Shown here one piece after another: positions 45,065 through 52,960 of a stretch of DNA of 64,000 bases; positions within the stretch are counted from its first letter, which is position 1, and each line of letters begins with the position of its first letter. This DNA comes from Pseudomonas panipatensis (GTDB taxonomy: Bacteria; Pseudomonadota; Gammaproteobacteria; Pseudomonadales; Pseudomonadaceae), in contig NZ_FNDS01000002.1 of assembly GCF_900099785.1 (NCBI RefSeq), forward strand, positions 310,001-374,000. Direction: 5' to 3'. The notes under the pieces were generated by a model, which made no database searches, had not been told where the DNA came from, and saw nothing but the letters and a program-made list of their open reading frames with translations. Position numbers and translations under genes: made by a program.

Positions 45065-46267
45065 ATGAGCACGACTCCCCTGCGCATCGCGCTGATCAGT
45101 GAAACCTTCCCACCGGAAATCAACGGCGTCGCCAATACCCTCGGCCGCCTCGCCGCCGGTCTCCTGCAACTCGGCCACCGGGTGCAGGTCGTGCGGCCGC
45201 GGCAAAGCGGCGACGATGGCCGTCACAGCAACGACGAGCTGCTGCTCACGCGCGGCTGGCCGCTGCCCGGCTACCCGGGCCTGCAGTGGGGCCAGTCGTG
45301 CCTGCACAAACTGCTGCGCCACTGGCAACGCCTGCGCCCGGACGTGCTCTACATCGCCACCGAAGGCCCGCTCGGCCTGGCCGCCCTGCGCGCCGCCCGA
45401 CGCCTGCGGATTCCGACGCTCAGTGGCTTCCACACCAACTTCCAGCAATACAGCGCGCACTACGGCCTGGGCCCGCTGACCCGCCTGGTCACCGCCTACC
45501 TGCGCTGGTTCCACAACCGCACCCTGCGCACCCTGGTGCCCAGCGCCAGCCAGGCGGTGGAACTGGAGCGGCGCGGCTTCGAGCACATCGCCCAGCTCGC
45601 CCGCGGGGTCGATGGCCGCCTGTTCCAGCCCGGCCGCCGCGATGACGCCCTGCGCCGCCAATGGGGTCTCGCCGAGCAGGACATCGCCGTGCTGCACGTC
45701 GGCCGCCTGGCCGCGGAGAAGAACCTGGCACTGCTGGGACGCACCTTCCGCCAGCTGTGCGTGGCGCACCCACAGCTCAAGCTGCGCCTGGTCATCGTCG
45801 GCGACGGGCCGCAGCGCGCCCAGCTCGCCCATGAGCTGCCGGAGGCGATCTTCTGCGGCTTGCAGCGCGGCGAGGAACTGGCCCGGCATTACGCCAGCGG
45901 CGATCTGTTTCTGTTTCCCAGCCTCTCCGAGACCTTCGGCAACGTGGTCCTCGAAGCGCTGGCCTCGGGGCTGGCGGTGGTTGCGTTCGACCAGGCCGCG
46001 GCCGCCCAGCACATTCGCCATGGCTACAACGGCGCGCTGGCCACGCCCGGCGACGAAGCCGACTTCATCGACGCCGCCAGTTGGCTGCTGGACGATCGCG
46101 AGCATCTGCGCCATCTGCGCCTGAACGCGCGCCAGCATGCCGGGCGCCTGGAATGGGGCAGCATCGTCGAGCGTTTCGAGGGTTACCTGCTGGACGCCAG
46201 CCGCTTGCAGGCGTCCAGCGCGACCGGCAATGACGCCGCGCTGAACGCCAGCTCGCTGCGCAAGTGA
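45065..46267 (+). CDS. Glycosyltransferase family 4 protein
   Basis: A 400-residue GT-B fold retaining glycosyltransferase. The N-terminal acceptor domain begins LISETFPPEINGVANTLGRLA, and the C-terminal donor domain has VLHVGRLAAEKNLALLGRTF and the EX7E motif in SLSETFGNVVLEALASGLAV. It resembles MgtA/mannosyltransferase-like enzymes that glycosylate lipids. It has no clear ribosome site, only a short gap after a divergent promoter. It ends one base before the convergent degV stop. Confidence 0.88.
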   Translation: MSTTPLRIALISETFPPEINGVANTLGRLAAGLLQLGHRVQVVRPRQSGDDGRHSNDELLLTRGWPLPGYPGLQWGQSCLHKLLRHWQRLRPDVLYIATEGPLGLAALRAARRLRIPTLSGFHTNFQQYSAHYGLGPLTRLVTAYLRWFHNRTLRTLVPSASQAVELERRGFEHIAQLARGVDGRLFQPGRRDDALRRQWGLAEQDIAVLHVGRLAAEKNLALLGRTFRQLCVAHPQLKLRLVIVGDGPQRAQLAHELPEAIFCGLQRGEELARHYASGDLFLFPSLSETFGNVVLEALASGLAVVAFDQAAAAQHIRHGYNGALATPGDEADFIDAASWLLDDREHLRHLRLNARQHAGRLEWGSIVERFEGYLLDASRLQASSATGNDAALNASSLRK

Positions 46268-46268
46268 G

Positions 46269-47228
46269 TCAGGCGAAGGGCTTCGGCTCGGCGGCGAACG
46301 ACAGGCTCATCGCCCCGGCGCCCAGGTTGATGCCGCCAGTCGGACTGAGCATGGCCAGGTGCACGGCGATGCCACGTTCCAGGCAACTCTGCTCCAGCGC
46401 ATCGAACCCCGGCAGGTCGCGCAACGCCGAGGGATCGCCGGCATAGCTCAGGCAGACGTGCGGGGCCAGCAACTCACCGGCCTCGACCCGCGCACGGGCG
46501 AAATTGAGCAGGCGCTCGGCGGATTTCTCGTAGTTCGGCGAGACCGACACCGGCTTGTCTTCGCCATGCACCAGGCTGAGCACCGGCTTCATGTCGAGCA
46601 TCGAGCCGATGCCGAGGAAGGCGCCACGCAGGCGATCGCCGATGCTGCTGCGGTCGCCCTTCTGGAAACCGCGGCGGCGAATGTGGCCGAGATCGTTGGC
46701 CACCAGGAAGGTGTTCATCTGCTCGCTGAGTTGCTCCAGGCGCGTGCGGATGGCATTCGGATGTTGGTCCTCGGCAAGCAGTCGCACGCCTTCGGCAGCC
46801 AGTACGGCAAGCCCGGCGAATACCGTCTGGCTGTCCACCACGCGCAGCGCGAAGGGGCCATTGATGCCGGCGGCCGCGCGGCGTTCACGGTAGTTCTGCA
46901 ACAGACCGAAGGACGCCTGGGTGGCATTCTCGAAGATCGGACTGCGCACGCTGCTGACGGTCAGGCAGATCACGTAGTCGAAGTCGGTCACCAACTGGTC
47001 GAGGAACCAGTTCTGCACCTCGGCGGCGTTCAGCGGCTCGCTGCCATCCTCAGGGCCGACCTTGGGCAGGTCCTGGGAATAGAAACGCAGGGTAGTCTCG
47101 GGGTCACGGTCATCGATGATCCGGCGCTCGCCCAGGCGAATCCCGATGGGCATCACGCGGATGTTGTTAGCAGCTAGGAATTCAGGGGGCAGGTCGCAGG
47201 TCGCATCCACCACCACGCCAATCCGCAT
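46269..47228 (-). CDS. DegV family fatty-acid-binding protein
   Basis: A 319-residue DegV protein. The N-terminal DATCDLPPEFLAANNIRVMPI and the VSSVRSPIFENATQASF segment are typical of the two-lobe fold that binds a long-chain fatty acid. In Firmicutes DegV partners serve fatty-acid kinase; in Pseudomonas the role is unclear. GGAGCAAT precedes the ATG. Confidence 0.88.
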   Translation of the reverse strand: MRIGVVVDATCDLPPEFLAANNIRVMPIGIRLGERRIIDDRDPETTLRFYSQDLPKVGPEDGSEPLNAAEVQNWFLDQLVTDFDYVICLTVSSVRSPIFENATQASFGLLQNYRERRAAAGINGPFALRVVDSQTVFAGLAVLAAEGVRLLAEDQHPNAIRTRLEQLSEQMNTFLVANDLGHIRRRGFQKGDRSSIGDRLRGAFLGIGSMLDMKPVLSLVHGEDKPVSVSPNYEKSAERLLNFARARVEAGELLAPHVCLSYAGDPSALRDLPGFDALEQSCLERGIAVHLAMLSPTGGINLGAGAMSLSFAAEPKPFA

Positions 47229-47370
47229 GGTATTGCTCCTTTGGCCGTGTACCGGCCTATTGTTGTGTGATCGCGGTCATACAATGCCTGTTTCCGACAT
47301 TTAAGTCAGCATACTGGAACCTTCGTCTCGGAAAAGTTTTGTAATTGCGCCACAAACCGTCCTCCCAAAG

Positions 47371-47410
47371 CCAAAGGCCCGCCCGGGGCTGAACCCCCGC
47401 GCGGGCCTGG
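47371..47410 (-). terminator. Terminator after the ene-reductase gene
   Basis: AGGCCCGC (47375-47382) pairs with GCGGGCCT (47401-47408), extended inside by CCGGGG/CCCCCG. On the minus strand it is followed by TTTGGCTTTGG. It lies 14 bp after the flavin oxidoreductase stop. Confidence 0.75.
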
Positions 47411-47423
47411 GTAGTACGTCGAC

Positions 47424-48536
47424 TCAGGCCAGCGTGGCCAGCGACTCTCGGCTGAACGGCTTGATGTCGGCCAGGCGGCCGTCACGCACCTTGAGCGCCC
47501 AATCCGGGTCGACCAGCAGGGCGCGACCGACCGCGACCAGGTCGAACTCCTGGTTGTTCAGGCGCTCCAGCAGACCGTCGATACCGGAGGGCTGGGCGAC
47601 CTCCTGGGTATTGCCGAAGAAGGCCAGGAACTCGCTGCCGTCGAGGCCGACGTTGCCCACGGTGATGGTCGGCTTGCCGGTGAGCTGGCGGGTCCAGCCG
47701 GCGAGGTTGAGCTCGGAACCCTCGAACTCGGGAATCCAGAAGCGTCGGGTCGAGCAGTGGAAGATATCCACACCCGCCTCGGACAGCGGCTTGAGGAACT
47801 CGCCCAGGGCTTCCGGGGTTTCCACCAGGCGCGCGCCGTAGTCCTGCTGCTTCCACTGGGAGAAGCGGAAGATGATCGGATAGTCCGGCCCCACCGCCTC
47901 GCGAACGGCTTTGATCAGCTCGATGGCGAAGCGCGAACGATTGGCCAGGCTGCCACCGTACTCGTCGCTGCGCTGGTTGCTGCCGGCCCAGAAGAACTGG
48001 TCGATCAGGTAGCCGTGGGCGCCGTGGATTTCCACGCCGTCCATGCCGATGGCCTTGGCGTCGCGGGCGGCCTGGGCGAAGGCGGCGATGACATCCTGGA
48101 TATCCTGCCGGGTCATTTCATGGACCAGCACCTGACCGTCCTTGACCTTGCCGCTGGGGCCATAGCCCGGCACGCTCGGTTCCGGCTCGGTGCCCAGACG
48201 GCGCACCGCGCCGACGTGCCAGAGCTGCGGAACGATCTTGCCGCCTTCAGCGTGCACGGCATCGACCACCTGCTTCCAGCCGGCCAGGGCGTCCTCGCCG
48301 TAGAAGCGCGGCACGTTCGGGTAACCGTTGGCGGCCGGGTGGTTGACCGTGGTGCCCTCGGTGACGATCAGGCCGACGCCGGCGGCGGCGCGGCGGCGGT
48401 AGTACTCCACCACGTCGGCATGCGGCACGCCGCCCGGGCTGAAGTTACGGGTCATCGGCGCCATGACCACGCGGGTCGGCAACTCCAGGTTAGCGAGGCG
48501 GAAAGGCTCGAACAGTCTCTCTACGGATGCGCTCAC
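47424..48536 (-). CDS. NADH:flavin oxidoreductase, Old Yellow Enzyme family (ene-reductase)
   Basis: A 370-residue FMN enzyme of the OYE family. Substrate-binding His 171 and His 174 are in EIHGAHGYLIDQFFW, and the FMN-binding Arg lies in the C-terminal AVGRALLVDPDW. Such enzymes reduce activated C=C bonds in electrophilic enones and nitro compounds. The start is GTG with GGAG upstream. A TetR regulator lies 56 bp upstream on the same strand, with a shared palindromic operator in between, so NemR-like electrophile induction is likely (inference). Confidence 0.9.
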   Translation of the reverse strand: MSASVERLFEPFRLANLELPTRVVMAPMTRNFSPGGVPHADVVEYYRRRAAAGVGLIVTEGTTVNHPAANGYPNVPRFYGEDALAGWKQVVDAVHAEGGKIVPQLWHVGAVRRLGTEPEPSVPGYGPSGKVKDGQVLVHEMTRQDIQDVIAAFAQAARDAKAIGMDGVEIHGAHGYLIDQFFWAGSNQRSDEYGGSLANRSRFAIELIKAVREAVGPDYPIIFRFSQWKQQDYGARLVETPEALGEFLKPLSEAGVDIFHCSTRRFWIPEFEGSELNLAGWTRQLTGKPTITVGNVGLDGSEFLAFFGNTQEVAQPSGIDGLLERLNNQEFDLVAVGRALLVDPDWALKVRDGRLADIKPFSRESLATLA

Positions 48537-48557
48537 GAAGGTACTCCAGGGACGGCC

Positions 48558-48575
48558 AGGCGACCGGTCGTCTCG
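48558..48575. promoter_or_regulatory. Candidate TetR operator upstream of the ene-reductase
   Basis: AGGCGACCGGTCGTCT (48558-48573) is palindromic apart from one mismatch and centres on the perfect CGACCGGTCG. It lies 22 bp before the GTG start of the ene-reductase. The 14-mer GACCGGTCGTCTCG (48562-48575) recurs upstream of the TetR gene at 49201. Confidence 0.7.
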
Positions 48576-48592
48576 TCAGTGGTTGAAGGAAA

Positions 48593-49186
48593 TCACGCCC
48601 GCAACAGGTGCTCCAGGCGAGTGAGGAAAGCTTCCATGGGCTTCAGCGACGCGCCGCTCTTCAGCCGCGACAGCACGCCCTGCCAGGCATTGCTGATGAA
48701 TTCGGCGAGGTTCGCGCAGTCCTCGCCCGCCGGCAGCTCTCCGGCACGCTGCGCGTCCTGCAGGCAGGCGCGGAGGATGTCCACCGCGCGCTGCTGGATG
48801 GTCTCCACCTTGGCGCTGATCGCCGGTGACAGCTCGGCCATCTCGAAACTCAGGCTGCCGATGAAGCAGTGGTATTCGAGCTTCTCCTGGCGCGAGAAGT
48901 GCGCCATCAGCTCGCGGTAGTAGGTCAGTATCCGCGCGCGCGGCCCCAGCAGCGGATTGCCCAGTGCCTCGGCGTAGCGCCCCAGGCGCTGGCCGTAGAG
49001 GTGCTCCAGGGCCTGCAGGGCGAAATCTTCCTTGCTGGCGAAGTAGTGATAGAAGGAGCCCTTGGGAATGCCGGCGGCCTGGACGATGTCCTGCACGCCG
49101 GTGCCGTGGTAGCCGCAGCGGGTCATGACCTGGGAGCCCTTGGCAAGGATCAGGTCGCGCTTGTCGAGTCGGATGCTGGTGTTCAT
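48593..49186 (-). CDS. TetR family transcriptional regulator
   Basis: A 197-residue repressor. Residues about 10-60 are the TetR helix-turn-helix (RCGYHGTGVQDIVQAAGIPKGSFYHYFASKEDFA). The C-terminal domain (about 80-195) carries a Cys in LEYHCFIGSLS and in DILRACLQDAQRAG that could sense electrophiles, as in NemR. It is upstream of the ene-reductase on the same strand, and the matching operator sites suggest it represses both itself and that enzyme. Confidence 0.9.
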   Translation of the reverse strand: MNTSIRLDKRDLILAKGSQVMTRCGYHGTGVQDIVQAAGIPKGSFYHYFASKEDFALQALEHLYGQRLGRYAEALGNPLLGPRARILTYYRELMAHFSRQEKLEYHCFIGSLSFEMAELSPAISAKVETIQQRAVDILRACLQDAQRAGELPAGEDCANLAEFISNAWQGVLSRLKSGASLKPMEAFLTRLEHLLRA

Positions 49187-49200
49187 GGCCGGGAGAATAT

Positions 49201-49214
49201 GACCGGTCGTCTCG
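49201..49214. promoter_or_regulatory. Candidate TetR autoregulatory operator
   Basis: GACCGGTCGTCTCG here, 15 bp before the TetR start codon, repeats the 14-mer found upstream of the ene-reductase at 48562-48575. The core GACCGGTC is palindromic. The position suits autorepression. Confidence 0.7.
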
Positions 49215-49287
49215 CCCCGCCCAGCACTATTGATATCGGTGATTGGCGCTCACAATCCAACGCGGCCCCGGCTCGCCGGGAACGGCC

Positions 49288-50028
49288 TCAGAGCCAGGTC
49301 ACGCTGCGCTCCAGAGGGAAGCGCAGGCGCGGGTTGTAGACGCCCTTCTCGCTGGCCTTGCCGACCGCCACCAGCATGACCGGCACGGCCTGGCGGGGAA
49401 TCGTCAGTACGCGGCGCAGGCGCACGTCGTCGAAGCCTTCCAACGGGCAACTGGCGTAACCATGACTCTGCACGGCGAGCATGAAGTTCTCCGCCGCCAG
49501 CGCAGTGGACTTCACCGCCCACAGGCGCATCTGCGCACGACTGTTGGGCGTGCGCATCACGGCTCGGCGCAGGCCGACGACCCGCACCAGCCAGCGTTTG
49601 AAGCAACCGAGCAGGCCAAAGGGCCCCTGGTTGTACTGGAAGGGCGCGGTGCGGCGATAGAAGTCGCGGATCGGCGGCGGCACCTCGGCCTCCGGCCATT
49701 GTTCGATGATCTGCTGGCAGGCCTCGCGCCAGGTGTCCGGGCGGGCCAGGACCAGCACCAGGACCTGGGCGCTACGCGCGGCGTTCTGGTTAAGGCAGAC
49801 CGGGTGAAGGCGGCGGAGCAGCTCGGGGTCACGGATGACCTGGAAACTCCAGGGCTGCAGGTTGCAGGAGTTGGGCGCGAGCGTCGCCAGCTCCAGGCAA
49901 TCGCGCAGCACGGCATCCGGCACCGCTTCGTCGGTGAAGCGCCGCACCGAACGCCGCTGCTCGATCAGCAGGCGCAATTCGGCGGGGCTGGCGGGCAGGA
50001 TCGGGGACTCGGAAATGAGTCGGGTCAT
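49288..50028 (-). CDS. Nitroreductase family protein
   Basis: A 246-residue FMN-dependent nitroreductase-fold protein. The N-terminal QRRSVRRFTDEAVPDAVLRDCLELATLAPNSCNLQPWSFQVI carries the conserved Arg and the APNSCNLQPW FMN loop. ALAAENFMLAVQSHGYASCPL follows. The substrate is unknown; nitroaromatics, quinones or enones are typical. GAGGATGC precedes the ATG. It is downstream of glutathione peroxidase and upstream of the TetR gene on the same strand. Confidence 0.87.
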   Translation of the reverse strand: MTRLISESPILPASPAELRLLIEQRRSVRRFTDEAVPDAVLRDCLELATLAPNSCNLQPWSFQVIRDPELLRRLHPVCLNQNAARSAQVLVLVLARPDTWREACQQIIEQWPEAEVPPPIRDFYRRTAPFQYNQGPFGLLGCFKRWLVRVVGLRRAVMRTPNSRAQMRLWAVKSTALAAENFMLAVQSHGYASCPLEGFDDVRLRRVLTIPRQAVPVMLVAVGKASEKGVYNPRLRFPLERSVTWL

Positions 50029-50199
50029 GGCGGCGGCATCCTCGGTCGATCGGAGGATTTAAACCGCACGCGGGACGGGCGGGAAGTGTCCGGGCGAAAT
50101 GCCGGCAGAAATGGCGCAAGCGCCCTTGGCGCCAGGCAGCCGGCCCGAGACGCTCAGACGCGAAGCGGGCAGCGCCTCGGGCGGAGGCCGCCACCCGGC

Positions 50200-50682
50200 T
50201 CAGCCGAGGGCTTTCTCGATGGCCTGCACCAGTGCCGGGTCGTCCGGCGTGGTGCGCGGGCTAAAGCGCGCCAGCACGCGGCCGTCGGGGCCGAGCAGGA
50301 ACTTCTCGAAGTTCCAGGTGATGTCGCCGGGGAACTCCGCGCCCTCGCCGGCCAGCAAGCGATACAGCGGGTGCCGCTCCGGCCCGTTGACCTCCAGCTT
50401 GGCGGACATCGGGAAACTCACGCCGTAGTTCAATGAGCAGAAGGCCTGGATTTCCGCCTCGCTGCCCGGCTCCTGGCCGGCGAACTGGTTGCACGGCAGG
50501 CCCAGCACCACGAAACCGCGCTCACGGTATTGCTGGTAGAGCTTCTCCAGCGCGGCGTATTGCGGCGTCAGTCCGCACTTGGAGGCGACGTTCACCACCA
50601 GCACGACCTTGCCCTTCAGCGGGGCAAGCGGCAGATCCTGGCCGTCGAGGCCGTGCAGAGTCAGATCGTGGAAAGCGCTCAT
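50200..50682 (-). CDS. Glutathione peroxidase family protein
   Basis: A 160-residue thiol peroxidase of the GPx family. The peroxidatic Cys 36 lies in NVASKCGLTPQY (Cys, not selenocysteine), with Gln in LPCNQFAGQEPG and Trp in ITWNFEKFL completing the tetrad. It reduces peroxides, probably with thioredoxin in bacteria. The ATG at 50682 is preceded by AAGGAGTACG. Confidence 0.92.
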   Translation of the reverse strand: MSAFHDLTLHGLDGQDLPLAPLKGKVVLVVNVASKCGLTPQYAALEKLYQQYRERGFVVLGLPCNQFAGQEPGSEAEIQAFCSLNYGVSFPMSAKLEVNGPERHPLYRLLAGEGAEFPGDITWNFEKFLLGPDGRVLARFSPRTTPDDPALVQAIEKALG

Positions 50683-50796
50683 GGCGTACTCCTTGGAATT
50701 GATGTGGCACAAAGTGCCCCGCGCCCTGCCAGACAAAGCGTCCGCGCGGCGCGTCCCAGTCGGATCGGGAAAAGAACCCTGGCGTCCCTGCGTGCG

Positions 50797-50818
50797 AAAG
50801 GCGCCCGCAGGCGCCTTT
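50797..50818 (-). terminator. Intrinsic terminator after slyD
   Basis: AAAGGCGCC (50797-50805) pairs perfectly with GGCGCCTTT (50810-50818) across a 4-base loop. It lies between slyD and glutathione peroxidase, 67 bp after the slyD stop. The U-rich part is short. Confidence 0.65.
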
Positions 50819-50885
50819 CAACGAAACAGCTTAGCAGTTCCGACCGGGCTTCACCGGGCCATCAATCGGCCCGGCGAGCGCGATA

Positions 50886-51371
50886 TCAGTGGTGATGACC
50901 ACCTTCGCCGTGAACGTGGCCGTGGGCGACTTCTTCCGCGGAAGCGTCGCGCACCTGGACCACCTTGACCTTGAAGTTCAGGCGCTGGCCGGCCAGCGGG
51001 TGGTTGCCGTCGACGGTCACGTCGTCGCCGTCGATGTCGCGGATGGTGACGATCTGCATGCCGCCGTCCGGAGCCGATGCATGGAACTGCATGCCGACTT
51101 CCAGCTCATCGACGCCTTCGAACATTTCGCGGCTCAGGGTGGCGACCAGCTCGGCGCTGTACTCGCCGTAGGCTTCGCCCGGCTCGATGGAGACGTCCAG
51201 CTCGTCACCGACCTGCTTGCCTTCCAGCGCCTTTTCCAGGCCGGCGATGATGTTGCCGGCGCCATGCAGATAAACCAGCGGAGCGCCGCCAGCGGAACTG
51301 TCGATGACATCACCTGCATCGTTGGTCAGGGTATAGTCGATGGAAACCGCCTTTTTGGCTGCGATCTGCAT
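50886..51371 (-). CDS. slyD: FKBP-type peptidyl-prolyl isomerase SlyD
   Basis: A 161-residue SlyD: FKBP core ([21 protein letters not shown], then [26 protein letters not shown]) with an inserted chaperone flap (about 70-125). A His-rich C-terminus follows ([12 protein letters not shown]), which in relatives binds nickel. It catalyses prolyl isomerisation and delivers nickel. AAAGG precedes the ATG. The divergent DUF3565 frame could begin inside its start codon region. Confidence 0.92.
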   Translation of the reverse strand: MQIAAKKAVSIDYTLTNDAGDVIDSSAGGAPLVYLHGAGNIIAGLEKALEGKQVGDELDVSIEPGEAYGEYSAELVATLSREMFEGVDELEVGMQFHASAPDGGMQIVTIRDIDGDDVTVDGNHPLAGQRLNFKVKVVQVRDASAEEVAHGHVHGEGGHHH

Positions 51372-51468
51372 GGTACGAAACCTTTCGGAAAAAGAAGAAG
51401 AGCGGGCAAGTTTACGCTCCGCCGGGGCCGAATGCGACCCGAAGGCTGACGGATGGCCCGCCGTCGAG

Positions 51469-51678
51469 GTGCCGCGCCTGCTTGACTTCCATCAGGACGA
51501 GGACGGCCACTGGGTGGCAGTGTTGTCCTGCGGACATACCCAGCATCTGCGCCACCAGCCACCCTGGCAATCGCGCGCCTGGGTGCTCGATCCGGCCCGC
51601 CGCGCGGCGCAGATCGGCCAGCCATTCCCTTGCGGCTGGTGCGCTCGCGGCGGCAAGCCCGACAACGACAAGGAATGA
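51469..51678 (+). CDS. DUF3565 protein
   Basis: A 69-residue protein of the DUF3565 type ([28 protein letters not shown], then GQPFPCGWC). The Cys/His pairs suggest a small zinc-binding fold of unknown function. The start is uncertain: this GTG fits the family N-terminus ([11 protein letters not shown]), whereas an in-frame ATG at 51370 would overlap the slyD start codon and add 33 residues unlike the family. It ends 7 bp before ackA and is probably cotranscribed. Confidence 0.7.
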   Translation: MPRLLDFHQDEDGHWVAVLSCGHTQHLRHQPPWQSRAWVLDPARRAAQIGQPFPCGWCARGGKPDNDKE

Positions 51679-51685
51679 GGTGACC

Positions 51686-52870
51686 ATGCCGGCGCGCAAC
51701 ATCCTGGTGATCAACTGCGGCAGCTCGTCGATCAAGTTCGCCCTGGCCAACGAGGAGCGCAGCGATTTTCTCCTGCATGGCCTGGCCGAGCGCCTCGGCT
51801 CGCCCGAGGCGGTGCTGCATTGGCAGCGCGGTGAACAGAGCGACAGCCAGGACTTGGCCGGCGGCGCCCACGAGGCCGCCCTCGCGCGCCTGCTGCCGCT
51901 GGTCGAGCAGACCCTGGAAGGCCCGCTGCACGCGATCGGGCACCGTGTGGTGCATGGCGGCGAGCGCTTCACCCAGGCCTGCCGGATCGACGCCGAGGTA
52001 CGCCAGGCGATCCGCGCCACCGCGCCACTGGCGCCGCTGCACAACCCGGCCAACCTGCTCGGCATCGAGGCGGCCATGGCGCTCTATCCGCAACTGCCCC
52101 ACATCGCCGTGTTCGACACCGCCTTCCACCAGAGCCTGCCGCCGCGCGCATACCGCTACGCCGTGCCGGATGCGCTGTACCGCGAGCAGCACGTGCGCCG
52201 CTATGGCTTCCATGGCACCAGCCACCGCTACGTCAGCCACCAGGCCGCGGAAATGAGCGGACTGGCGGTCGGCGACAGCAACTGGCTGTCGGCACACCTG
52301 GGCAATGGCAGTTCGACCTGTGCGATCGCCAATGGCCAGAGCCGCGACACCAGCATGGGCCTGACCCCACTGGAGGGCCTGGTGATGGGCACCCGCAGCG
52401 GCGACGTCGATCCCAATCTGCACAGCCACCTGGCGCGCACCCTGGGCTGGAGCCTGGAAAAGATCGACCACATGCTCAACAACGACAGCGGCCTGCTCGG
52501 CCTGTCCGGGCTGTCCAACGACATGCGCACGCTGGAACAGGCACGCGAGCAGGGCCACGCCGGCGCCGCCTTGGCCATCGAGGTGTTCTGCTATCGCCTG
52601 GCCAAGTCGCTGGCCGCCATGACCTGTGCGCTGCCACGCCTGGACGGCATCATCTTCACCGGCGGCATCGGCGAGAACTCGCCCCTGGTGCGCAACCTGA
52701 CGGTGCAGCACTTGCACGTCCTCGATCTGCAACTCGACGGCGCGGCCAACGCCCGCTGCGTGCGCGGCGTCGGCGGGCCGATCCATGCCGCGGGTCACCC
52801 GCGGGTGCTGGTGATCCCGACCAACGAAGAACGCCAGATCGCCCTCGACACCCTGGCCGTGCTCGACTGA
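51686..52870 (+). CDS. ackA: Acetate kinase
   Basis: A 394-residue acetate kinase (acetyl phosphate plus ADP to acetate plus ATP). N-terminal [27 protein letters not shown], the phosphate loop [12 protein letters not shown] and [13 protein letters not shown] are all present. GAGG precedes the ATG at 51686, which starts the true N-terminus. It is followed by pta after 90 bp, forming the acetyl phosphate pathway. Confidence 0.95.
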   Translation: MPARNILVINCGSSSIKFALANEERSDFLLHGLAERLGSPEAVLHWQRGEQSDSQDLAGGAHEAALARLLPLVEQTLEGPLHAIGHRVVHGGERFTQACRIDAEVRQAIRATAPLAPLHNPANLLGIEAAMALYPQLPHIAVFDTAFHQSLPPRAYRYAVPDALYREQHVRRYGFHGTSHRYVSHQAAEMSGLAVGDSNWLSAHLGNGSSTCAIANGQSRDTSMGLTPLEGLVMGTRSGDVDPNLHSHLARTLGWSLEKIDHMLNNDSGLLGLSGLSNDMRTLEQAREQGHAGAALAIEVFCYRLAKSLAAMTCALPRLDGIIFTGGIGENSPLVRNLTVQHLHVLDLQLDGAANARCVRGVGGPIHAAGHPRVLVIPTNEERQIALDTLAVLD

Positions 52871-52960
52871 AGATTGCCACCGGCAGCACGCATGCCCCGC
52901 TCGCGCCGCCTGCCCGGCCCCACAAGGGCCACCTCGAACCGAACGGCTTAAGGAGCCCGG

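Noticed and set aside
47229-47370. A defined promoter for degV
   Set aside because: Some TATGCT- and TTCCAG-like pieces exist, but spacing is poor and I could not support a -10/-35 pair.
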